NCBI GenBank assembly: GCA_002479455.1
Contig: DLNB01000006.1
Coordinates: 1-16,409, forward strand
Reading direction: 5' to 3'
Length of the DNA stretch: 16,409 bases
From: Acetothermia bacterium UBA7521
GTDB taxonomy: Bacteria > Bipolaricaulota > Bipolaricaulia > Bipolaricaulales > Bipolaricaulaceae
A program made the position numbers and the translations under genes. A model generated the notes under the pieces. That model saw only the letters and a list, made by a program, of their open reading frames with translations, was not told the DNA's origin and ran no database searches. Shown one piece after another: positions 1 through 5,169 of the stretch; the first letter of the stretch is position 1, and each line of letters opens with the position of its first letter.

Positions 1-204
1 GGCGATCAGTTGCCGGGGTCGTTTCCGGGGGCGCCCGCGCCGTCGCGGTACACAAACCTGCTCCATCGTGGCCCTGGCCAGCCTGATCTCCGCACAGTTC
101 GCTCTCGAGACGACAAGACCAAGCGGGATCCCGTTCCCATCTGTCACGAGCATCCGTTTCGTCCCCTTACCGACCTTCGTCAGTCCCACCTCTTCGCCCC
201 CCTT
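1..204 (-). CDS. IS5-family transposase, second frame (OrfB), 3' part outside window
   Basis: After the A4G6 run, the -1 frame continues as GGEEVGLTKVGKGTKRMLV and then TDGNGIPLG. This matches the IS5/IS427-group segment that normally follows DGxFxPAKxG. The frame stays open through VSRANCAEIRLA to a basic stretch (PRRRGRPRKRPRQLIA) at the window edge. It has no start codon of its own at the junction, so expression by -1 ribosomal frameshifting from OrfA is the natural reading. Whether the catalytic core is intact cannot be judged from this window. Confidence 0.8.
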
Positions 205-521
205 TTCGCGGGGGCGAAGCTCCCGTCCAAGAACGCCCGCGTCCACTCGATCTTCCCTTCTTCGTCCAGGGTTCCGAGGAGGGTCTGCCAGATCTGTTCC
301 CAGACCCCCTCGCCCTCCCACCGGCGGAGCCTCCGCCACGCCGTGACGTACGCCCCGTACGTGCGAGGCATGTCCCGCCACCGACAGCCCGTGCGCAATA
401 CGTACAGGATCCCCTCGACAACCTTCCGGTCGTCCACCCGAGGACAGCCCATGCGCCCGTGAGGCGGCAGGAGAGGCTCGATCCTCTTCCACTGCTCATC
501 CGTAAGCTCTCTTCTCGGCAT
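180..521 (-). CDS. IS5-family transposase, first frame (OrfA, DUF4096-like)
   Basis: This encodes 113 residues from ATG at 521. It opens with MPRRELTDEQWKRIEPLLPP, the typical N-terminus of IS5/IS427-group OrfA, followed by CRWRDMP at about 46-52. It ends with the FLDGSFAPAK segment, whose Asp99 is probably the first catalytic Asp of the DDE triad. The open frame continues far upstream with no other family similarity, so the ATG at 521 is chosen because the conserved N-terminus begins there. No strong Shine-Dalgarno precedes it. The frame stops at 180-182, just after the slip-prone run at 197-206. The product is expected to be useful only as an OrfAB fusion. Confidence 0.85.
   Translation of the reverse strand: MPRRELTDEQWKRIEPLLPPHGRMGCPRVDDRKVVEGILYVLRTGCRWRDMPRTYGAYVTAWRRLRRWEGEGVWEQIWQTLLGTLDEEGKIEWTRAFLDGSFAPAKRGAKRWD
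197..206 (-). promoter_or_regulatory. Probable -1 frameshift site (A4G6) in the IS5 transposase
   Basis: On the minus strand the run AAAAGGGGGG sits where family homology leaves frame 0 and continues in frame -1. OrfA terminates about 15 bases after the run. Homopolymer slippage at this point is an established way for this IS group to make the OrfAB fusion. A plain indel mutation is the alternative. Confidence 0.6.
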
Positions 522-578
522 GCCGCCAGCATAGCGATCGAACTGAAACTTGTGAAACTGCTTCACGCACTCTGCCTC

Positions 579-755
579 TACACACGCGATCCAGCCTACT
601 ATACGTTGCGCTGGCGGACCGGGGACGGCGCGCTGATCGTGGCCTCGGAGCAGATGGACGAGCAACCGTGGACGCCCTTCGGGAATGGAGAACTGCTCGT
701 TGTGTACCCCGATCTGTCCGTGGCCACGTGGCGGGCGGTACCTTCGCCGATCTGA
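579..755 (+). pseudogene. 3' remnant of a class II glutamine amidotransferase-like gene
   Basis: In the frame ending at TGA 753-755, 58 codons run from the inferred IS boundary. They read YTRDPAYYTLRWRTGDG, then ALIVASEQMDE, then a WTPFGNGELLVV stretch. The pattern of a short strand, V/IASE, a Trp and G-x-LLVV resembles the C-terminal end of YafJ/EgtC-type class II glutamine amidotransferases. In those proteins the N-terminal Cys domain, absent here, carries catalysis. The fragment starts right beside the IS5 element and has no start codon, so the gene was probably cut by the insertion. The 5' part might lie beyond the other IS end. It converges on msrC with an 8-bp gap. Family assignment rests on a short segment and is moderate. 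Confidence 0.6.
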
Positions 756-763
756 AAAGATCT

Positions 764-1255
764 TCAACGCCGCCACGAACCGAGGTAGGGATTGAGGAGG
801 GAGAGGATCCGGGCGAGGGGCGCGACGTCCGCCTCGCTGAACTGGGCCGGCTGGTGCGAGTCTACGTCGAACACCGCCACCACGCGACCGTCCTTCAGGA
901 CGGGAAGGACGATCTCGCTCTGGGAACGCGGATCGCACGCGACATGACCTGGGAAGAGGTGAACGTCGGGCACGACCGCCGGCTGGGCGGTGCGCCAGCA
1001 CGTGATGCACACGCCCGTTCCCCGCAGGACTTGACATGCCACAGGGCCCTGATAGGGGCCGACGTGAAGCTCGTCCCCGGCCACGAGATAGAACCCGGTC
1101 CAGGAATGGTGCGGCATCTTCGCGTGAACCGCGGCGCAGATCGTGGCCATCGCGGCGACCAGGTTCGGCGACTTCCCGGTGATCAGCTCGTCGAGCTGGG
1201 CGTGAATCCGCGCGTACCGTCCCGCGCGACCTTCGCCTCGGTCAGCGTTGGCCAT
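764..1255 (-). CDS. msrC: Free methionine-(R)-sulfoxide reductase (GAF domain)
   Basis: This 163-residue, single-GAF-domain enzyme reduces free methionine-R-sulfoxide in the cytoplasm using cysteine chemistry recycled by thioredoxin. The family signature is clear: GPYQGPVAC (Cys74), GTGVC (Cys83), then VPDVHLFPGHVACD (Cys107) and SQSEIVLPV. These are the three conserved cysteines of the fRMsr family. The 74-83 interval looks one residue shorter than in E. coli, and an extra Cys86 is present. The start at 1255 gives the usual family length. A longer frame upstream would lie inside the lipocalin gene. The ATG lies 14 bp inside the end of the lipocalin frame, so the two genes are probably translationally coupled. 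No clear terminator follows before the convergent remnant at 755. Confidence 0.93.
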   Translation of the reverse strand: MANADRGEGRAGRYARIHAQLDELITGKSPNLVAAMATICAAVHAKMPHHSWTGFYLVAGDELHVGPYQGPVACQVLRGTGVCITCWRTAQPAVVPDVHLFPGHVACDPRSQSEIVLPVLKDGRVVAVFDVDSHQPAQFSEADVAPLARILSLLNPYLGSWRR

Positions 1256-1805
1256 GCATCGTCTGGTCCACCTCGCGGAACCTGGACCAGTCGTACCCTT
1301 GGACCTCCAGGCGCTCCCGGATTCCCGCCAGCGCATCGGCAGGGAGTGTGGGCGTCCGGGACAGAATCCAGCCGTAGTTCCGGCTGGAGTGGCCGACGAC
1401 GGCGTAGGAATAGTCGGAGGCGAGGTCGATCACCCAGTAGTCGGCGGGGAAGAACCGCAGGCCGAGGAGGTTTACAAAGCTCACCTTGAGCTTGGCGGGG
1501 GCCTTCGGGTCAGGGGTCCACGCCCGGCCGCGAGCCTCGATCCGTTGTCCGTCGGCGGAGAAGCACACGTTGATGACCTCGATCTGTCCGTTCGGCTGTA
1601 GCGCGTACGTGGCCGTGGTCCCCTGGGCGCAGTTCCGCTCGAACGTGGTGGGGATGCTCGCCACCGCGTACCACGTCCCGAGGTAGCGGGAGAGGTCGAG
1701 CTCGTCCACGACCTGCAGCGGTGGCTTCGCTCCCAGAATCCCCGTCACGACCAGGCCGGCCGCGAGGGAGGCCACGATCCAGAACGCCGGGTTGTCCTGT
1801 CCCAT
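1242..1805 (-). CDS. Bacterial lipocalin (Blc-like), membrane-anchored or exported
   Basis: This 187-residue protein has one hydrophobic N-terminal segment (about 8-26), then a lipocalin domain. The GTWY motif (43-46) follows LSRYL. Cysteines 59 and 81 could form a disulfide. FFPADYWVIDL (118-128) is the Blc-type strand, and YGWILSRTP (144-152) is the C-terminal lipocalin signature. Blc proteins bind lysophospholipid or fatty-acid-like ligands and are linked to membrane stress. Unlike E. coli Blc there is no lipobox cysteine, so the N-terminus should act as a signal peptide or anchor. It overlaps msrC by 14 bp. The pairing suggests a small envelope/oxidative-stress unit, which is inference. 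The ATG at 1805 has no Shine-Dalgarno but has TAGCAT six bases upstream. Confidence 0.9.
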   Translation of the reverse strand: MGQDNPAFWIVASLAAGLVVTGILGAKPPLQVVDELDLSRYLGTWYAVASIPTTFERNCAQGTTATYALQPNGQIEVINVCFSADGQRIEARGRAWTPDPKAPAKLKVSFVNLLGLRFFPADYWVIDLASDYSYAVVGHSSRNYGWILSRTPTLPADALAGIRERLEVQGYDWSRFREVDQTMHGQR

Positions 1806-1811
1806 GGTGCG

Positions 1812-1817
1812 ATGCTA
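1812..1817 (-). promoter_or_regulatory. Candidate -10 element for a near-leaderless lipocalin-msrC transcript
   Basis: The minus strand reads GGGTAGCATC with TAGCAT ending six bases before the ATG. No Shine-Dalgarno fits between them and no good -35 is seen at 16-18 bp. It matches the pattern at three other starts in the window. Confidence 0.4.
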
Positions 1818-1833
1818 CCCAATCCACAGCCCG

Positions 1834-2044
1834 TTCACCGCCGAACATACAAGTGCGCTGAGTGCGCCGAGAACAGCCAACCCCAGACCTACCAAGGAAG
1901 ACATCAAGAGCACGAAGGGCAACCACGGGCTGTGTTCTGGAGTAGCAGAACCCGAAATCCATCTTCGTGACCTTCGTGCGTCCTTCGTGGTCTTGGTGGT
2001 GCAGTCGGGGGGGCCTCTGCGACCTTGGCGGTCTCGGCGGTGAA
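1834..2044. repeat. Imperfect inverted-repeat intergenic element with periodic sub-repeats
   Basis: The ends are a perfect 11-bp inverted pair: TTCACCGCCGA at 1834-1844 and TCGGCGGTGAA at 2034-2044. Inside, the left arm (1889-1920) reads like ACCxACCAAGG...CACGAAGGG. The right arm (1964-2002), read on the other strand, is CACCACCAAGACCACGAAGG followed by more CACGAAG-type units, so similarity continues inward with mismatches and small gaps. The whole could fold as one long imperfect hairpin. Such CACGAAGG/GCCAAGG periodic strings occur between genes in many unrelated bacterial genomes and are not coding, although they open spurious frames. No transposase is present, so a MITE-like or REP-like element is one reading. 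It fills nearly all of the gap between the methyltransferase and lipocalin genes. Confidence 0.6.
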
Positions 2045-2096
2045 GACGTACGGGAATGGCGCTGAAGGACTGCGCTCCGCGCCCTCGGGGGGCGGG

Positions 2097-2885
2097 CTAC
2101 GCGGACTTGCGGACGCGGACGTGGAGGAAGTAGGGCACGACTTGGGCGTCCTGGACGTACGGGTGGGCGCGGGCGGTTTCGTCACTAGGGCACGGCTCGC
2201 CGAGCCGTTCGATCGTGAACCCCACGTCGAGGAGGGAATTCAGCCAGCTGCTCAGGGTTCGCGTGAACCGCGGGACCTTGAACTTCGGGAACGGGGCTTT
2301 CACCTCGGGCGGGGCGGCGCCGAAACTCCACTCTTCGACCTTGCCCCGTAGCTCCTGGAAGTAGCCTCCCACCTCGTAAGCATAGGTCTTCCCGTCGGGG
2401 CCGCGCAGGTTGCGATGATGGGGCATGTCGAGGAAGGGGTGCGTGATCGAGAACTGGAAGAACCCGCCGGGGACGAGCACCCGGCGGATCTCGCGCATCA
2501 CCCGCTCGATCTCCGGCATGTCCATCAGGCTCATGAACGCGACGACGAAGTCGAACGACTCATTGGAGAACGGGAGCGCCAGGGCGCTTCCCTCCGCATA
2601 CTCGATCCCCAACGGCTCAACCTCTTCCGCCTCGCGGGCGCGACGGAGGAAGGTGGGGGCGATATCGAGCCCGGTCATGTGCGCCCCGCGGCGAGTGACG
2701 AGCCGGGTGTTGTGCCCCTCTCCACACCCCACGTCGAGCCCGCCTAGCCCCGCTACGTCCGGCAGCATCGCTAGGAACGCAGGCGTGTTCAGCCGATCGC
2801 GGTACACGTCGTACCCGGCGCGGGAGAGGTGGGTCCACGCCTCGGCGTTTCCTTCCCACAGCTTTCCCACTTCGCGATCGTCCAT
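2097..2885 (-). CDS. Class I SAM-dependent methyltransferase (Methyltransf_11/UbiE type)
   Basis: This 262-residue cytoplasmic protein has a Rossmann-fold methyltransferase core. Motif I is GLDVGCGEGHN (49-59) and the acidic end of strand 2 is in TGLD (71-74). The EGSALALPF segment (99-106) is motif II-like. FDFVVAFMSLMDM (111-123) and a REIRRVLVPGGFF helix-strand (131-143) complete the fold. The C-terminal half has an aromatic, Pro-rich substrate region. The substrate cannot be read from sequence. The ATG at 2885 is chosen because upstream codons in the same frame antiparallel the neighbouring nucleotidyltransferase gene, and TACGAT lies seven bases upstream. It is divergent from that gene by 39 bp and upstream of the lipocalin-msrC pair on the same strand, separated by the repeat element. 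Confidence 0.88.
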   Translation of the reverse strand: MDDREVGKLWEGNAEAWTHLSRAGYDVYRDRLNTPAFLAMLPDVAGLGGLDVGCGEGHNTRLVTRRGAHMTGLDIAPTFLRRAREAEEVEPLGIEYAEGSALALPFSNESFDFVVAFMSLMDMPEIERVMREIRRVLVPGGFFQFSITHPFLDMPHHRNLRGPDGKTYAYEVGGYFQELRGKVEEWSFGAAPPEVKAPFPKFKVPRFTRTLSSWLNSLLDVGFTIERLGEPCPSDETARAHPYVQDAQVVPYFLHVRVRKSA

Positions 2886-2892
2886 GCGGGGG

Positions 2893-2898
2893 ATCGTA
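2893..2898 (-). promoter_or_regulatory. Candidate -10 element of the methyltransferase gene
   Basis: The minus strand has CGGGTACGATCC with TACGAT seven bases before the ATG. There is no Shine-Dalgarno and no -35 of good quality. A start of transcription at or within a few bases of the ATG would follow. Confidence 0.4.
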
Positions 2899-2912
2899 CC
2901 CGCTCCGTGGGG

Positions 2913-2918
2913 TAGGAT
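2913..2918 (+). promoter_or_regulatory. Candidate -10 element of the nucleotidyltransferase gene
   Basis: GGGGTAGGATCC places TAGGAT six bases before the ATG at 2925. It mirrors the divergent element at 2893-2898, so the 39-bp gap would hold two overlapping promoters. Confidence 0.4.
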
Positions 2919-2924
2919 CCGGCC

Positions 2925-3698
2925 ATGGATCGGGCACGGGAACTCGCGCAGACCTACGTGGGTCGGCCGGGGGTGGTCGGGATCTACCTCGTCGGATCGG
3001 CGAGCCGGCCCTTCCGGGACCGGATCTCCGACTATGACATCGAGGTCGTGCTCGACGACGCGGCCTACGAGCGGGCCCCGTTCGAGGAGCGGCACGTGTT
3101 CGTCATTGAGGAGGGCCCGCCGCAGCGGGTGGACCACGAGTTCTACCTCCGTCCGTGGAGCGAGCTCGTGGCGATGGAGGGCTCCACCCTCGACCTCGAC
3201 CACTACCCGTTCCAGTATGCAACGATCCTCGACGACCCCCACCGAAAGCTTGCCGAGCTGTTTCCCTGTCTGGCAGCGCTGCCTTCTGAGGTGCGGGAGA
3301 CGCGGCTCAAGGTCCACTACCTGGAGGCGGTGTTCTCCCTCGGTCGGGCGGCGAAGTGCCTCGACCGCGGCAACGATCTCGCCACGCGGCTCATCCTCGG
3401 GGAGGGAGGTGTGGCGCTGACGAAGCTCCTCGCCGTAGCGTGCGGGTCGTGGGCCCCGACCCGCCACTGGGCCGCGGAAGAGCTGCGACTCCTCGGCGTC
3501 CCGGAGGAGATCCTCGCCCAGACCGCGGGCCTCCTCGCCGCTCCGTCGCCGGAGGGGATCAAGGGGCTGCGGGATGCTCTCCACGCCTGGCTGGACGCTC
3601 AAGACATGACCCTCCACCACGATCGGCTGGCGCTCATCCGGTGGCTGTTCCTCACTCCGGAGGGGAAAGGGGCGTTCCGCACCTGGGGCGCCCGCTGA
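2925..3698 (+). CDS. Nucleotidyltransferase-fold protein with helical C-terminal domain
   Basis: The 257-residue product begins with a DNA polymerase-beta-type nucleotidyltransferase domain. GIYLVGSASRPFRDR (19-33) contains the GS motif. SDYDIEVVL (35-43) carries the metal-binding Asp36/Asp38 pair, and RVDHEFYL (68-75) supplies a third acidic residue, so the active site looks complete. From about residue 105 the protein is mainly helical, with HYLEAVFSLGRAAKCLDRGN typical of substrate-binding helical domains of aminoglycoside-type or DUF4037-like proteins. It probably moves a nucleotide to a small molecule or protein; the target is unknown. It is the only gene of its transcript before hairpins at 3700 and 3757. 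Start chosen at ATG 2925 because it precedes the conserved strand and is adjacent to TAGGAT. Confidence 0.8.
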   Translation: MDRARELAQTYVGRPGVVGIYLVGSASRPFRDRISDYDIEVVLDDAAYERAPFEERHVFVIEEGPPQRVDHEFYLRPWSELVAMEGSTLDLDHYPFQYATILDDPHRKLAELFPCLAALPSEVRETRLKVHYLEAVFSLGRAAKCLDRGNDLATRLILGEGGVALTKLLAVACGSWAPTRHWAAEELRLLGVPEEILAQTAGLLAAPSPEGIKGLRDALHAWLDAQDMTLHHDRLALIRWLFLTPEGKGAFRTWGAR

Positions 3699-3699
3699 G

Positions 3700-3728
3700 G
3701 GCTCCTGGGGCAACTGGCCCGCGGAGCC
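3700..3728 (+). terminator. GC-rich hairpin after the nucleotidyltransferase gene
   Basis: The outer stem GGCTCC (3700-3705) pairs with GGAGCC (3723-3728). The inner stem GGGC (3708-3711) pairs with GCCC (3717-3720) around the loop AACTG. It begins two bases after the stop codon. No T-tract follows, so it is either a weak or factor-dependent terminator or a 3'-end stabiliser. Confidence 0.5.
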
Positions 3729-3756
3729 TGCGGCCACGCGGAGAGGATCAGGCTCC

Positions 3757-3772
3757 CACGGCAAGAGCCGTG
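3757..3772 (+). terminator. Second small hairpin downstream
   Basis: A perfect 6-bp stem CACGGC/GCCGTG encloses the loop AAGA. There is no T-tract. It may add to 3'-end formation or be chance. Confidence 0.3.
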
Positions 3773-4431
3773 AACCGCCTGTTCTTCGTGGACTGGCCGC
3801 GCCGTTACGGACAATGGGTCACGGAGGGAGGGTCACGGGCCCGCGCGGTCCATGCCCAAGACAGGGGCTACTAGACACGACGCCCTGAGTTATTGCGCAT
3901 AGCCTTCGCAAGGTGTTGCTTCCCCGGGCCCACGAAACGAAGAGCTCCTCCACTGCAGAGCTCACGCCCTCAAGCTTCGGGAAGTAGCGGTTGTGGATGC
4001 AGCTCCGTCGCGTGAGCTTCCACACCCGCTCGATGGGGTTCAGCTCGGGGCTGTACGGGGGCAGGTACTCGACCCGGAACCGCGCGGCATGGACGTCTCG
4101 CCACGGACGGTGGACCAGTGATGGTATGAGGCGTTGTCGGCGAGGACGACCACCTGACGCCTGGCCTGCCAGCTCGATCGCCACAACCCTTGGAGGAAGG
4201 TCCCGAACGTGTCTCCGTTGAACTTGTCGGGCTGCATGCGAAACACGAACTTGCCGTCCCTGAGGCGAACCGCTCCGAAGTACCCTACGCTCTTCCGCGT
4301 GGGGTGATGAAGCAGGGTCGGGTTTGTGTCCTCGGGTGGCACCCACATCCGGCAGCGGGATCCGTGCTGTTGGAAGTGGACTTCGTCACACGCCCACAGG
4401 TCCACTGCTTCATCGGCGACCAGCATCCGCA

Positions 4432-4438
4432 GTTTTTT
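4432..4438 (-). promoter_or_regulatory. A_AAA_AAC slippery heptamer within the IS630 transposase
   Basis: The minus strand carries eight A (4440-4433) followed by C. In the frame of EVFKK the codons are AAA AAC preceded by A, the exact X_XXY_YYZ form. A -1 slip gives KKKLRMLVADE, restoring family homology. Programmed frameshifting or a slip mutation in the A-run are both possible. Confidence 0.55.
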
Positions 4439-4532
4439 TTAAACACCTCCTGGACTTCCGGGTCCCGATGGGCGATCAGGGATCGGGGCTTGCGGAGCCG
4501 AAAGCCCAGGTCACGAAACATCCCAAACGGGT

Positions 4533-4552
4533 TCAGGTCTCGTTCCGTGCAT
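4533..4552. repeat. Direct near-repeat, copy 1
   Basis: TCAGGTCTCGTTCCGTGCAT matches 4904-4923 at 18 of 20 positions in the same orientation. Copy 1 lies in the degraded N-terminal part of the IS630 transposase. It may mark a duplicated IS fragment. Confidence 0.5.
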
Positions 4553-4572
4553 GCCCAGTGAGGACGTCGTCC

Positions 4573-5064
4573 TCATACAGGCCGGGAAGGTAACGGCCGG
4601 CGGTCATGACATTGCTGCCCGCTGGCAGGCCAGCGGCCTACCCACGGGTGTCGATTGGAGACCACGACGGCCGCCGGCGCGAGTGTCGCTGAGATGCGGT
4701 TGGGCTGGGGGGCTTCCCGCGGCAACACGGGGATGGGCCCAGTGGCTCCGGGGCGATCCGCGCGGCCATGCCCGCGCGTCCGAGAACGTTTGCGGGGAGG
4801 ATCGCAGATGACAACGGCCTGTTGGCCATCACACCTTTCACGCTGCCGAAGGCCAACCTTTCCATCAGCCGACCCTAAAGGTTGCAAACAGCCGTGGAAG
4901 GCGTCAGATCTCGTTCCGTTCATTGCTCTGCAGAGCGAGGGTGCGCGATCTGGAAGGCGCCGAAGACCGTTGACCCTCGTGATGCTTCTCCCAGCCGGAG
5001 AGGGGCGGCGGGGAACACGAGGCGTCTGATGCCTACCGGGTGAGGAATCTGGGCACAACGCGGG
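4573..5064. other. About 490 bp without a recognisable gene
   Basis: Open frames exist on both strands but none shows a family motif, a credible ribosome site or plausible composition, and a stop at 4573-4575 separates them from the IS630 remnant. The stretch holds the second copy of the 20-bp near-repeat (4904-4923) and the perfect 12-bp palindrome GCTCTGCAGAGC at 4925-4936. It probably consists of decayed mobile-element DNA plus the upstream region of the trehalose gene. Confidence 0.5.
4904..4923. repeat. Direct near-repeat, copy 2
   Basis: TCAGATCTCGTTCCGTTCAT differs from copy 1 (4533-4552) at two positions. The copies are 371 bp apart. Similarity fades quickly on either side. Confidence 0.5.
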
Positions 5065-5093
5065 TTGATCCCGGGCGGGGCGGGTGGTACGGT
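5065..5093 (+). promoter_or_regulatory. Candidate sigma-70-type promoter of the trehalose gene
   Basis: TTGATC (5065-5070), a 17-bp GC-rich spacer, then TACGGT (5088-5093). Transcription would begin near 5100, giving a leader of about 70 bases that contains the hairpin at 5116-5133 and the Shine-Dalgarno at 5155. Confidence 0.45.
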
Positions 5094-5115
5094 GATCCGG
5101 GACCGCTTGTCTGCT

Positions 5116-5133
5116 CCGCAGCTTGATCTGCGG
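5116..5133 (+). promoter_or_regulatory. Leader hairpin upstream of the trehalose gene
   Basis: A perfect 6-bp stem CCGCAG/CTGCGG encloses the loop CTTGAT. It ends 21 bases before the Shine-Dalgarno, so it does not mask it. Function is unknown; it may protect the 5' end. Confidence 0.35.
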
Positions 5134-5154
5134 TGAGAGGGCGGGGCGCTCCTG

Positions 5155-5163
5155 AGGAGGTGA
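5155..5163 (+). promoter_or_regulatory. Perfect Shine-Dalgarno that points to an ATA start
   Basis: AGGAGGTGA is a 9-base match to the usual 16S 3' end. The base after GGAGG is nine positions before ATA at 5170-5172, a normal distance. No ATG, GTG, TTG or CTG lies in the coding frame between the in-frame TGA (5161-5163) and the conserved IIIVSNRLPV. Confidence 0.7.
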
Positions 5164-5169
5164 CCGACG

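Larger units (their letters stand above)
1..578 (-). mobile_element. IS5-family insertion sequence, partial (cut by left window edge)
   Basis: The element carries a two-frame IS5-family transposase read on the minus strand. Its distal part, including the second catalytic Asp, the Glu and one terminal repeat, lies outside the window. The right boundary is inferred. Bases 579-580 are TA, a duplication often made by IS427-group members, and the minus-strand sequence just inside begins GAGGCAGAGTGCGTGAAGCA. The plus-strand sequence to its right immediately reads as a host protein fragment. The terminal inverted repeat cannot be confirmed without the other end, so the boundary is uncertain by about 10 bp. 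Confidence 0.7.
3819..4572 (-). pseudogene. IS630-family transposase, decayed, three reading frames
   Basis: Homology runs through three frames. Frame one (from about 4572 to 4432) has NPFGMFRDLGFRLRKPRSL and AHRDPEVQEVFKK. Frame two (about 4431-4118) has VDLWACDEVHFQQHGSRCRM, VPPEDTNPTLLHHPTRKSVG, KFNGDTFGTFL and VVVLADNASYHH. Frame three (from about 4100 down) has EYLPPYSPELNPIERVWKLT, NRYFPKLEGV and NTLRRLCAIT. Catalytic candidates are Asp of ACDEVHF, Asp of LADNA and Glu of NPIERVW. The first change lies on a canonical A_AAA_AAC heptamer. The second (4100-4118) needs an indel, because the HH-to-WR distance also looks short. The N-terminal helix-turn-helix domain is missing, with TGA at 4573-4575. 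The normal end near LRRLCAIT has lost its stop and reads on to 3819. The element is not autonomous. Confidence 0.85.

Noticed and set aside
750..763. GATCT-GAAA-AGATC mini-hairpin between the amidotransferase remnant and msrC
   Set aside because: The stem is only 5 bp and overlaps the stop of the remnant. It is too small to call a terminator with confidence.
1834..2044. Possible CRISPR or tandem coding repeat in the CACGAAGG-type stretch
   Set aside because: The units are short, degenerate and arranged as inverted arms with no constant spacers. No cas gene is present and the open frames through it have no homology.
2886..3764. Long upstream extension of the methyltransferase frame
   Set aside because: The added residues lie antisense to the nucleotidyltransferase gene and show no methyltransferase homology; the conserved protein begins at MDDREVG.
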